In this document: positions 16,793-25,574 of the stretch, piece by piece
How positions within the stretch are numbered: the stretch's first letter is position 1
How the letters are laid out: the number at the start of each line of letters is the position of its first letter
NCBI RefSeq assembly: GCF_001989615.1
Contig: NZ_CP019067.1
Span: 1,984,001-2,048,000 of the forward strand
Source of the DNA: Halorientalis sp. IM1011
GTDB lineage: Archaea > Halobacteriota > Halobacteria > Halobacteriales > Haloarculaceae
Reading direction: 5' to 3'
Length of the DNA stretch: 64,000 bases
Position numbers and translations under genes: made by a program
The notes under the pieces: generated by a model
Told to the model about the DNA's origin: nothing
What the model saw: only the letters and a program-made list of their open reading frames with translations
Database searches by the model: none

Positions 16793-17815
16793 ATGGACGC
16801 GACGCTGTCTTCGGGCGTGGTCCGGGCCGGTCGCCAGGCTCGCGAGCAGTTCCACGACGCCCGCGGCTACGGCGATCCCGACGGCGACGGAGTACGTCTC
16901 GCGCCGGTCGAGGCAGCCCACCTGCTCTATCGCGGCGATCTGGACGCGGTCGACGGGATGGGTTTCCGGGAGTTCCTGGCCTCGGCGGCCTGTCCGGACC
17001 TGCACTTTCTGGTCTACAAGGACCTCCGGGACCGGGGCTTCTACCTCTCACCGACCGCCGCCGACTGGGTCGCGGACCACGGGACGGCGGATCTTGTGGT
17101 CTACCCACGCGGGAAGGGGCCCTGGGACGACGAGGTCGCCTACCGCGTGCGGGTCGTCAGCGAGCGCGCGACGGTCCCCGCGAGCGACCTGGGCGACGTG
17201 GTGCTCGCAGTCGTCGACGAGGAGAGCGAGATCACCTATCTGGAGACCGACCGACCCGACGTGTCGGGGTCGACGGAGTACGATCCGCCAGCGGACGTAC
17301 CGGGCTCCCTTCTGGACGACCGCGTGCTGATCTGGGACCCGCCCGCGGACATCTACGAACGGGGCTTCTATGGCCAGCCGCTGGACCGGGACGGCGAGGT
17401 GGTCGAGACCCTCCAGCTCTCGCTGGTAGAGGCCGCCTACCTCGTCCGGGAGGGTGCCCTTTCGCTCGGGGCCGACGGGGACGACGAGCGGGCGGTGCTG
17501 GAGCGGGGGCGGACCGTGGAGGGCGACCGGTTCGACCGTCGACTCCGGGTCTACACGGCGCTCCGGGAGGCCGGGGTCGTGCCCAAGACGGGCTACAAGT
17601 TCGGTGCGGACTTCCGGACCTACGCGGACGTGGAGTCCGTATCGGAATTGAGCCACTCCGAGTTGCTGATTCGGGTGGTCCCGGAGGACTATACGTTCGC
17701 ACCACGGGATCTGGCGCTGGACGTGCGACTGGCCGGTGGCGTCCGCAAGCGGATGGTGTTCGCGCTGGTCGGCGAGGCGATCGCATGGCTCTCGGCCGAT
17801 CGGCTGACGCCCTGA
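16793..17815 (+). CDS. endA: tRNA-splicing endonuclease
   Basis: The enzyme cuts bulge-helix-bulge introns in pre-tRNA (and pre-rRNA processing stems). Its 340 residues form two tandem endonuclease-like repeats, the euryarchaeal alpha2 type. The N-terminal copy holds LVYKDLRDRGFYL, and the catalytic C-terminal copy holds TGYKFGADFRTY, then HSELLIRV with the His and VRKRMVFA with the Lys. Its substrates in this window would include the intron-bearing tRNA-Lys at 45920-46031 and the stems around 16S and 23S. It lies 51 bases after the zinc-ribbon gene and upstream of trpS, a pairing often seen in haloarchaea. Confidence 0.95.
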   Translation: MDATLSSGVVRAGRQAREQFHDARGYGDPDGDGVRLAPVEAAHLLYRGDLDAVDGMGFREFLASAACPDLHFLVYKDLRDRGFYLSPTAADWVADHGTADLVVYPRGKGPWDDEVAYRVRVVSERATVPASDLGDVVLAVVDEESEITYLETDRPDVSGSTEYDPPADVPGSLLDDRVLIWDPPADIYERGFYGQPLDRDGEVVETLQLSLVEAAYLVREGALSLGADGDDERAVLERGRTVEGDRFDRRLRVYTALREAGVVPKTGYKFGADFRTYADVESVSELSHSELLIRVVPEDYTFAPRDLALDVRLAGGVRKRMVFALVGEAIAWLSADRLTP

Positions 17816-18005
17816 TTGGAAACGATTAAAGACCTGCTCGCGGTTACGTTCACGCAAGATGTCCGCTTCCGACGGATGGCGCTGGCGCTGGCAGTTCCCG
17901 GAAGCGGACAGTCTCGCGAGCCCGGCCGCGCGGTGACCGCGGGCGCGCTCGGGTTGCTCACTCCGCTTCTCGATGGCCCGGCAGACAGACACGAGATCCC
18001 TACAG

Positions 18006-19598
18006 ATGACACACGAATCAGACACCGACGCCGACGAACCGACCGTAGACGACAGCACCGTCCGCGCGGATGGCGGTGCCGCGGGCGCCGACGACGTGGC
18101 GCTCGACCCGTGGGGTTCCTCGACGGTCTCGGACTACCGCAAGCTGTTCGAGGAGTTCGGCATCGAGCAGTTCGACGAGGTACTCGACGAGGTACCCGAC
18201 CCCCACTACCTGATGCGCCGGGGCGTGATCTTCGGCCACCGCGACTACCGCGCCGTCGCCCGCGCCATGCGGAACGACGAGCCCTGGGCCGCCCTCTCGG
18301 GGTTCATGCCGACCGGCGATCCCCACATCGGGCACAAGATGGTCTTCGACGAGATCATCTGGCACCAGCAACAGGGCGGGGACGCCTACGCCCTGATCGC
18401 GGACCTGGAGGCCCACAGCGCCCGCGGGCTATCCTGGGACGAGATCGACGAGCACACCCGCAACTACGTCCTGAGCCTGCTCGCGCTGGGCTTCGACCCA
18501 GAGGAAAGCGACCTCTACCGCCAGTCGACCAACCGCGAGGTGCAGGACCTGGCCTTCGAACTCGGGATCGAGGCGAACTTCTCGGAGTTCCAGGCGATCT
18601 ACGGCTTCGACGGCGAGACCGACGTGTCCCACATGGAGTCCGTCGTCACCCAGATGGCCGACATCCTGTATCCCCAGCTGGACGAGCCCAAACCTACCGT
18701 GATCCCGGTCGGACCGGACCAGGACCCGCACATGCGGTTCGCGCGTGACCTGGCGACCCGGATGCGCTTCTTCAAGGTGACCGATGCGTTCGCCAGTTTC
18801 GAGTTGACCGACACCGAGCGAGAACTGGTCGCCGTCGCCTACGACCACCGCGAGGAGTACGCCGAGGAGCCCGACCGGCCCCGGTGTGGCGAGGCCGGCG
18901 AGTGGTTGGCCGACTACGAGACGAGCGCCGAGGACGCACGCGAGTCGGCGGTCGCGAAACTCGAGAACGCCGGCAAGGAGCCGATCCGACCCCGGGTCCG
19001 CGTCCTCGACCGCAACGCCACAGACGAGGCCTTCGAGGCGTTAGTCGAGGCCATCGACGGGGAGAAACGCCGGTACGAGGCCCACGTCGACGCGTTCGAT
19101 CTGGACCACGCCGAGGCCGAGGAACTCGCCCGCGAGATCGAGGTCGATCACGGTGGCTACGGGTTCCAGCCGCCGTCCTCGATCTACCACCGGTTCATGA
19201 CCGGCCTCACCGGCGGGAAGATGTCCTCCTCGATCCCGGCGAGTCACATCAGCCTGCTCGACGACCCCGAGGAGGGGTACGACAAGGTCCGGTCTGCGAC
19301 GACCGGCGGCCGGGAGACCGCCGAGGAACAGCGCGAGAAAGGCGGAAAGGCCGACGAGTGCCCGGTCTACGAACTGTACGCCTACCTGCTCGCCGGCGAC
19401 GACGACGAGTTCGCCAAGGAGGTCTACGACGAGTGTGTCGGCGGCGAGCGGCTCTGTGGCGGCTGTAAGGAACAGGCCGCCGAGTTGATGGAGGAGTTCC
19501 TCGAAGACCATCAGGAGAAACGCGAGGAGTGGGAGGAGAAACTGGACGACCTCGACTTCGAGTTCGACTCGCCGCGCAAGCGGACGAGCGGCGACTAG
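18006..19598 (+). CDS. trpS: Tryptophan--tRNA ligase
   Basis: This class I aminoacyl-tRNA synthetase has 530 residues. The HIGH motif appears as GDPHIGHK near residue 105, and the KMSKS motif as GGKMSSS near residue 405. The N-terminus has an acidic low-complexity extension before the conserved LDPWGSSTVSDY. The start at 18006 is preferred; an in-frame ATG at 17973 exists. The C-terminus has a CVGGERLCGGCK segment with three Cys that may bind metal, followed by a charged helix. Its stop codon shares a CTAG with the stop of the gene on the other strand. Confidence 0.96.
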   Translation: MTHESDTDADEPTVDDSTVRADGGAAGADDVALDPWGSSTVSDYRKLFEEFGIEQFDEVLDEVPDPHYLMRRGVIFGHRDYRAVARAMRNDEPWAALSGFMPTGDPHIGHKMVFDEIIWHQQQGGDAYALIADLEAHSARGLSWDEIDEHTRNYVLSLLALGFDPEESDLYRQSTNREVQDLAFELGIEANFSEFQAIYGFDGETDVSHMESVVTQMADILYPQLDEPKPTVIPVGPDQDPHMRFARDLATRMRFFKVTDAFASFELTDTERELVAVAYDHREEYAEEPDRPRCGEAGEWLADYETSAEDARESAVAKLENAGKEPIRPRVRVLDRNATDEAFEALVEAIDGEKRRYEAHVDAFDLDHAEAEELAREIEVDHGGYGFQPPSSIYHRFMTGLTGGKMSSSIPASHISLLDDPEEGYDKVRSATTGGRETAEEQREKGGKADECPVYELYAYLLAGDDDEFAKEVYDECVGGERLCGGCKEQAAELMEEFLEDHQEKREEWEEKLDDLDFEFDSPRKRTSGD

Positions 19599-20020
19599 AG
19601 CCCGTCGAGGGCGGTGACGAGCAGTTCCGCGGTCGCCTCGGCCGCGGCCTCGCCGCCGTCGGTCGTGACCTCGACGACTTCGCTCCCGGTGTCGACCAGG
19701 ACCGAGGCGGCCTCGCCGCTGCCCTCGATCATCATCTCGACCGTCTGCTCCCCAGTGTCGACGATGGCGTCGGCCCGGTCGTCGCCGATCTCCGCGGCCG
19801 GTTTGACGACCGTCTCGACATCGAGTTCGCCGAGTTCCGGGGCCGTGGCACCGTCGAGTGCCGTCTCGATGGCAGACGGTCCCAGTCCCAGTTGGTCGAG
19901 GCCGTCCCGCAACTCTATTGCCGCGTCGGAGAGCGGCGTCGGGTCGGCGACGAACATCGTCTCGGTCAGCGTATCGAAGACGGTGTCGCGGTTCCGATCC
20001 CTCGAATCTCGGTCGGTCAT
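19595..20020 (-). CDS. Conserved-looking hypothetical acidic protein
   Basis: The gene encodes 141 residues and is very acidic, with alternating helical and Val/Thr-rich segments (VVKPAAEIGDDRADAIVDTG, then VDTGSEVVEVTTDGGEAAAEA). There is no signal peptide, Cys or known motif. Codon use is typical of the genome, which supports a real gene. It converges on trpS with overlapping stop codons. An AT-rich GGGATAATC on the minus strand (about 20037-20045) could be its promoter. Function is unknown. Confidence 0.65.
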   Translation of the reverse strand: MTDRDSRDRNRDTVFDTLTETMFVADPTPLSDAAIELRDGLDQLGLGPSAIETALDGATAPELGELDVETVVKPAAEIGDDRADAIVDTGEQTVEMMIEGSGEAASVLVDTGSEVVEVTTDGGEAAAEATAELLVTALDGL

Positions 20021-20372
20021 GTGTGACTGTGGCTACAGATTATCCCATAGTTCTTGCGCTCCTGTCCACAGCGGTACGTTTTTGGCCCACCACTCCAATC
20101 GGTCGCACATGGCATCCGAACCCCACTGCCGGACGGTCGCGCGCCAGGGAGTCCCGAGACCGGGGTTCGGCTCCTTTTTCGCCGCGTGAGTCGGCCGGCG
20201 GAGTTCGGACGGCGGCGAGATCCGCCGGTCGGACGAAACCGGTCGTGCGAGGGCGACCGACGTGAGCCCTCGAGACCACGCGCGTTCGACGAGACGAGCG
20301 GCGACCCCGACGCCGCGAGTGAGAACCGTTAACTGACCGACCCGCGCGGTACGTAACAACGAGTACCCACGC
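20021..20372. other. Intergenic region between divergent genes
   Basis: This stretch of about 350 bases has no gene I can support. It should carry the promoters of the minus-strand 141-residue gene and of pheS. A CCGTTAACTGACCGACC segment near 20327 and GGTACGTAACAACG near 20350 are the only AT-bearing patches ahead of pheS. A short Trp-rich frame on the minus strand (20033-20110) has unusual codon use and is not called. Confidence 0.4.
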
Positions 20373-21884
20373 ATGAAACTGCCACAGGCACAGCTCGCGG
20401 TGCTGGAGGCCGCGAGTGCAGACGAGCAACGAACCATCGACCGCATCGCCGAGGAGGCCGACCTCAAACCCGAGACCGCCACGCGAGCGGCCTTCGAACT
20501 CGACGACGAGGGCCTGCTCGATGTCACCGAACGCACCACCAGCGACGTGGAACTGACCGCGGAGGCCGAACGCTACGTCGAGGAGGGCCTGCCCGAACTC
20601 CGCCTCTACGAGGCTGCCGTCGAAGCGGGGGCCGACGAGGACCCCGTCCAGATGGGACAGGTTATCGGCGCGTCGGGGTTGGAGGGCGACGCCGTCGACA
20701 TCGCGCTGTCGAACTACGCCCGGAAGGGGTACGGCGAGATCGACAGCGGCGAGATCACGGCCGATCCCGATGCCGACCCCGACGCCGACGACGAGGCGTC
20801 GACGCTGTCCGCGCTCGCGGAGGGCGCTGGCGCGTACGCCCGCGAGACGGCCCTCGAAGACCTGGACAACCGCGGGTTGATCGAGCAGACCGAGACGGTG
20901 ATCCGCTCGGTGACCCTCTCCGAGGCGGGCGTCACCGCGCTGATGGAGGGGATCGAGACTGCCGAGACGGTGGGGCAGGTCACCTCCGAGATGCTCACCA
21001 GCGGCGAGTGGGAGGACGTGGAATTCGCCGAGTACAACGTCGAGGCCGACGCCGAACGGGTCGTCCCCGGTCGCAAGCACGCGCTCCGGGAGATGGCCGA
21101 ACGCGTGAAGGACGTACTCGTCGGCATGGGTTTCCAGGAGATGCAGGGCCCACACGTCGACGCCGACTTCTGGATCAACGACTGCCTGTTCATGCCCCAG
21201 GACCACCCGGCGCGCAACCACTGGGACCGGTTCGCGCTGGACGATCCGGCGGCGATCGACGAGTTGCCCGACGATCTCGTGGAGCGGGTCGAGAGCGCCC
21301 ACCGCGAGGGCGTCGGGCCGGACGGTGAGGGGTATCACTCGCCGTGGGATCTTGACTTCGCCAAGGCGCTGGCGCTCCGGGGTCATACCACCTCCCTGAC
21401 CGCCCGTCACCTCTCCGGGGAGGCGATGGGAGAGCTTGAGCCGCCACAGCGGTTCTTCTCCATCGAGAAGGCGTATCGGAACGACACGCTGGACGCGACC
21501 CACCTGCTCGAGTTCTTCCAGATCGAGGGCTGGGTGATGGCCGAGGATCTGTCTGTGCGTGACCTGATGGGCACGTTCACCGAGTTCTACGAACAGTTCG
21601 GGATCACGGACATCGAGTTCAAGCCCCACTACAACCCCTACACGGAGCCGAGTTTCGAGCTGTTCGGCCGTCATCCAGAGACGGGCGAGATGATCGAGAT
21701 CGGCAACTCGGGCATCTTCCGCCCCGAAATGCTGGAGCCGCTCGGCGTCGACTGCGACGTGATGGCGTGGGGCCTTGCCCTCGAACGCCTGTTCATGCTC
21801 GCGACCGGAGCCGAAGACATCCGCGACGTGCACGGGACGCTGGTCGATCTGGAGTTCCTGCGGGAAGAGGAGGTGACCTACTGA
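20373..21884 (+). CDS. pheS: Phenylalanine--tRNA ligase alpha subunit
   Basis: This is the catalytic subunit of the (alpha-beta)2 class II synthetase, 503 residues. The first ~80 residues form an archaeal/eukaryotic-type winged-helix region (LAVLEAASADEQRTIDRIAEEADL) and a further acidic helical region runs to ~210. The class II core begins near residue 225, with motif 2-like FFSIEKAYRNDTLDATH and motif 3 in MAWGLALERLFML. Its stop overlaps the pheT start by one base (TGATG), with GAGGAGG upstream as ribosome-binding site for pheT. Confidence 0.97.
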   Translation: MKLPQAQLAVLEAASADEQRTIDRIAEEADLKPETATRAAFELDDEGLLDVTERTTSDVELTAEAERYVEEGLPELRLYEAAVEAGADEDPVQMGQVIGASGLEGDAVDIALSNYARKGYGEIDSGEITADPDADPDADDEASTLSALAEGAGAYARETALEDLDNRGLIEQTETVIRSVTLSEAGVTALMEGIETAETVGQVTSEMLTSGEWEDVEFAEYNVEADAERVVPGRKHALREMAERVKDVLVGMGFQEMQGPHVDADFWINDCLFMPQDHPARNHWDRFALDDPAAIDELPDDLVERVESAHREGVGPDGEGYHSPWDLDFAKALALRGHTTSLTARHLSGEAMGELEPPQRFFSIEKAYRNDTLDATHLLEFFQIEGWVMAEDLSVRDLMGTFTEFYEQFGITDIEFKPHYNPYTEPSFELFGRHPETGEMIEIGNSGIFRPEMLEPLGVDCDVMAWGLALERLFMLATGAEDIRDVHGTLVDLEFLREEEVTY

Positions 21885-23629
21885 TGCCCACTGTGACTGT
21901 CGACCCCGACGAACTGCGAACCCTGACCGGCCACGACGAGAAAGACGACGAGCAACTCAAAGAGGACCTGTTCGGCCTTGGCCTCGAATTCGAGGGTGAG
22001 ACCGACGACGGCGAGTTCGAACTGGAGTTCGCGCCGGACCGACTCGACCGACTCTCCGTCGAGGGCGTCGCCCGCTCGCTGCGCTATCACTACGGCGACG
22101 ACCGCGGGGTGTACGTCCCGAGCACGAACGACGCCGAGTGGACGATCCGCGTCGAGGACGTGCCCGAGGAACGTCCCTACGTGACCGGTGCGATCGTCCG
22201 GGGACTGGACATGGACGACGCAGCCCTCGAATCGCTGATTCAGGTCCAGGAGAAACTCCACGCGACGATGGGTCGCCAGCGCGCGAAGGGGGCCATCGGC
22301 GTCCACGACCTGACGATGCTGAAGGGCGAGACCCTGAAAGCGGACGACGACCGGGCGAAATCGATCACCTACACCGGCGTCGACCCGGACGAGGAGACGA
22401 TGGTGCCCCTTGAGGGCGACCAGGAGTTGACGTTGCGGGAAGTGCTCGACGTCCACCACATCGGGCAGGAGTACGCCGACCTCGTCGCCGACTACGAGTC
22501 GATGCCGGCCATCTACGACGAGGTCGGACTGTTCTCGTTCCCGCCGGTGGTCAACGGCCGCCGGACCGAGGTCGACGAGGGCTCCCGGGACCTGTTCGTC
22601 GAGATGACCGGCACGGACCAGTGGACGGTCGACAAGATGCTGAACATCGTCTGCTACGCGCTGGACGCCCGGGGCGGGCAGGTCGAGGAAGTCAACGTCG
22701 AGTACACCGACGACGCGCCCGCCACGCCCGAGGCCGGGAGCGAACTCGTCCGGCCGGACCTGGTGACCAAGCGAAAGACCGTCGCACACGACGACATCGA
22801 GACGATGCTCGGCGTCGACCTCGACGAACGGGACGTGGTCGACCTGATCGAACGCGCCGGGATGGACGCCGAGCGGACCGAGACCGACGACGGCGCGGCG
22901 GCCTATCGGGTCGAGGTGCCACCCTACCGGACGGACGTACTCCATCCAGTCGATCTGATCGACGACGTGGGGCGGGCCTACGGGTTCAACGAACTCGAAC
23001 CGCGCTACCCGGACGTGTCGACGGTCGGCGGGCGTCACGAGCGCTCGCGGCTGGAGGACGCCGTCCGCGACCGACTGGTCGGGCAGGGCTTCGAGGACCT
23101 GCTCAACTTCCACCTGATCGACGAGGAGCAGAACTACGAGCGGCTGAACGTTCCCCAGGGCAGCGACGCCTTCGGCGGCGGCGAGGCCGTCACCATCGAA
23201 CAGCCCTACAGCGAGGACTTCACGATGGTCCGCTCGTGGGCGCTGCCCTCGATCATGATGGTGCTGGAAAACAACACGCACCGCGCGTACCCGCAGGACC
23301 TCGCTGAGGTTGGCTTCTCGGCACACGTCGACGAGCGTGAGAACACGAACGTCGCCGAACGGCGGACCGTCGCCGCGGCGCTGTGTCACGCCGGCGCGTC
23401 CTACGAGGACGCCAAGGCCGCCCTTCAGGCTCTCGTGGACGGCTTCGACGCCGATCTGGAGACGCCAGCTACGGAGCACCCGACCTTCATCTCCGGTCGC
23501 ACGGCCAGCGTCGTGATCGACGGGGAAGAAGCGGGTATCGTCGGTGAGGTCCACCCCGAAGTCGTCGTGGAACACGACCTGGAGTTGCCTGTGGCAGCCT
23601 TCGAGTTCGATCTGGACGCGTTGCAGTAA
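21884..23629 (+). CDS. pheT: Phenylalanine--tRNA ligase beta subunit
   Basis: This is the structural and editing subunit, 581 residues, the archaeal length and thus lacking the bacterial N-terminal EMAP domain. Recognisable parts are the B3/B4 editing region (VLDVHHIGQEYADLV, SFPPVVNGRRTEVDEGSRDLFVEMTGTD), B5 domains with PPYRTDVLHPVDLIDDVGRAYGFN, and the catalytic-like C-terminus. ATG at 21884 shares its A with the pheS stop. It converges on the histidine kinase gene with only 14 bases between the stops. Confidence 0.97.
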   Translation: MPTVTVDPDELRTLTGHDEKDDEQLKEDLFGLGLEFEGETDDGEFELEFAPDRLDRLSVEGVARSLRYHYGDDRGVYVPSTNDAEWTIRVEDVPEERPYVTGAIVRGLDMDDAALESLIQVQEKLHATMGRQRAKGAIGVHDLTMLKGETLKADDDRAKSITYTGVDPDEETMVPLEGDQELTLREVLDVHHIGQEYADLVADYESMPAIYDEVGLFSFPPVVNGRRTEVDEGSRDLFVEMTGTDQWTVDKMLNIVCYALDARGGQVEEVNVEYTDDAPATPEAGSELVRPDLVTKRKTVAHDDIETMLGVDLDERDVVDLIERAGMDAERTETDDGAAAYRVEVPPYRTDVLHPVDLIDDVGRAYGFNELEPRYPDVSTVGGRHERSRLEDAVRDRLVGQGFEDLLNFHLIDEEQNYERLNVPQGSDAFGGGEAVTIEQPYSEDFTMVRSWALPSIMMVLENNTHRAYPQDLAEVGFSAHVDERENTNVAERRTVAAALCHAGASYEDAKAALQALVDGFDADLETPATEHPTFISGRTASVVIDGEEAGIVGEVHPEVVVEHDLELPVAAFEFDLDALQ

Positions 23630-23643
23630 GAGCGCCCCTCTTT

Positions 23644-25494
23644 TTAGCTGATTTCAGTCCGCGACTTCGGGACGCCCCGTTCGGAACCGAGGTCCTCACC
23701 GACGATCTCGAAGCGTGCGCCGCCGGAAGACGAACGTCGTTCGTCTTCCGAGCCCCCGCTCACTTCGCTCGCGGGGACGCCGTCCTCGCTGTCACTCGCC
23801 GTAATTTCCCAGCCGTGGGCCTCGACGATGGTCCGGATGATGGCGAGGCCGAACCCGGTGCCGTCCTCGTCGGTCGTGAACCCCTCGGCGAACACGTCGG
23901 CGCGCTGGCCCTCGGGGATGCCGGGGCCGTCGTCTTCGACGAAGAAACCGTTCGGGAGGCCGCCGACGGTGACGGTCACGGCTGGGCCGCCGTGTTCGAC
24001 GGCGTTGCGAAAGAGGTTCTCGAACATCTGGCGCAGGCGGGTGCGGTCGCCCTCGATTACGGTGTCACACTCGGTGTGGAGGGTCGCGTCTTTCGTGTCG
24101 ACGGTGTCCCAGGCTTCGGTCGCGACCTCGGAGAGTCGGACGCGCTCGGTGTCGCTCACCGACTGGCCGCTGCGGGCGAGCGTCAACACGTCGTCGACGA
24201 TCTCCCGCATCCGGTCGAGGGCGTCCCGGGCGGGATCGACGTGGTCGCTGTCGGTTTCGCGCTCGATTAGTTCGAGGTGGCCGTCGGCGACGGTCAACGG
24301 GTTTCGGAGGTCGTGGGAGACGATACCGGCGAAGTCCTCCAGCTGTTCGTTCTGCCGTTTGAGCTCGCGGTTCTGGTCGCGGAGTTTGCGCTTCCGTTGC
24401 TCTCGCTCGGTCACGTCGTGGATCAGCGCGACCAGCCCCGCTGCCTCGTCGTCGCCGAGACTCGTGACGAGCACGTCGAAACAGCGCTGGTCGCCCTCCG
24501 GCGTCTCGATCCAGATCCCGGTGAATCGGCCGCCCGTGGCCCCGCCGTCGGTGTCGAAAAACGACGGCGTGCCGTCGACGAAGATGTCCGGCGGGATCAC
24601 CGACTGGACCCGCTTGCCGACGACGCGTTCACCCTCCCGTGCGAGGATGCGCTTGCCCATCGGGTTGATGTCGACGATCCGGCCAGCGTGATCGAGCACC
24701 ATGAAGCCGGTGGCCATCTCCTCGATGGCGCGCTCGCGAGCGATGGGTGTGAGGTTCTTCGAGTGGCGACCGAGCAGCGTCATGACGCGCTGGAGCGGGA
24801 GGAACTCCAGACTCCGGAAACTCACGATCACCAGCAGCGAGAGGGTCCCGAACAGCAGGAAGCCAAGCGGCGTGAGCGTCTGGTAGGGGGTCGGGCTCAG
24901 GCCCGCGACGCTCAGGAACTGGCAGGCGTGGAGAAAGACGATCAGGACGAGCAGGAAGAAAGTTCGCTTCCGGAAGACGTTACGCGAACCCAGAAACATC
25001 CGGAACAGGAGGAACTCGCTGACGAACAGCAGGGCGTAGCCGTAGGCGTGCTGGACCACCAGCAACGGGCCGTACTTCACGAACAGCGTCGCGCCCGCCG
25101 CGCCGGCCGCGAGGGTCCCCTCCGCGAACATGAGGTCACTCCCCGACAGCGCCAGCGCGCCGAGGATCGTCGGCTCAAGCAACAGGACGGCGAGCAGCGG
25201 CCGACTCACCCGGTCGCCGTGGCCGGTGTACGAAAGCGAGAACAGCAGCCACAGCGGCGGAGTGAACACCATCCCCGCGACGGTGAGGCCGCTCCCGAAC
25301 AGCCGGAGCGAGTCCGACCCGTTCGAGACGACGATCACCTGGCCGAACGCCCAGGCGGCGACGGCGAGGGCCGCGACGGACAGCCAGGTCGACCCCGTCT
25401 TCGGTCGCTCCCGCCAGACGGCCGCCGCGACGACCAGCCCCAGCGCTCCCGAGACGGCGAGCGGGAGCGTCAACCCGGTGACCTGCCAGATCAT
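23644..25494 (-). CDS. 7TM-PAS sensor histidine kinase
   Basis: The protein has 616 residues. The first ~220 form seven membrane helices (histidine kinase N-terminal 7TM type). A PAS domain follows around 240-355 (MVLDHAGRIVDINPMGKRIL). A coiled linker leads to the HisKA box IVSHDLRNPLTVADGHLELIE with the phospho-accepting His. The ATP-binding domain has FENLFRNAVEHGG (N box), DDGPGIPEG and DGTGFGLAI. The last ~50 residues form a low-complexity tail encoded in part by two DNA palindromes (23725-23749 and 23753-23776). The partner regulator is not encoded nearby. Confidence 0.93.
   Translation of the reverse strand: MIWQVTGLTLPLAVSGALGLVVAAAVWRERPKTGSTWLSVAALAVAAWAFGQVIVVSNGSDSLRLFGSGLTVAGMVFTPPLWLLFSLSYTGHGDRVSRPLLAVLLLEPTILGALALSGSDLMFAEGTLAAGAAGATLFVKYGPLLVVQHAYGYALLFVSEFLLFRMFLGSRNVFRKRTFFLLVLIVFLHACQFLSVAGLSPTPYQTLTPLGFLLFGTLSLLVIVSFRSLEFLPLQRVMTLLGRHSKNLTPIARERAIEEMATGFMVLDHAGRIVDINPMGKRILAREGERVVGKRVQSVIPPDIFVDGTPSFFDTDGGATGGRFTGIWIETPEGDQRCFDVLVTSLGDDEAAGLVALIHDVTEREQRKRKLRDQNRELKRQNEQLEDFAGIVSHDLRNPLTVADGHLELIERETDSDHVDPARDALDRMREIVDDVLTLARSGQSVSDTERVRLSEVATEAWDTVDTKDATLHTECDTVIEGDRTRLRQMFENLFRNAVEHGGPAVTVTVGGLPNGFFVEDDGPGIPEGQRADVFAEGFTTDEDGTGFGLAIIRTIVEAHGWEITASDSEDGVPASEVSGGSEDERRSSSGGARFEIVGEDLGSERGVPKSRTEIS
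23725..23776. repeat. Two palindromes in the 3' end of the histidine kinase gene
   Basis: GGAAGACGAA-CGTCG-TTCGTCTTCC (23725-23749) is a perfect inverted repeat. It is followed by an imperfect dyad with arms CCCCGC / GCGGGG around a CTCACTTCGCTC centre (23753-23776). Both are translated as part of a Ser/Gly/Glu-rich tail of the kinase. Confidence 0.75.
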
Positions 25495-25574
25495 CCGATC
25501 GTTCGTGCATTACACTCGCTCGTTAAAACGTCTCGACCGGTTACGCTGGCTGATATCTACACCGAACATCGGGT

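Noticed and set aside
20033-20110. 25-codon Trp-rich frame on the minus strand, 12 bases ahead of the 141-residue gene and near trpS
   Set aside because: It has four Trp codons, which suggests a leader peptide, but third-position GC is only about half, unlike genes here, and no attenuator-like structure is evident.
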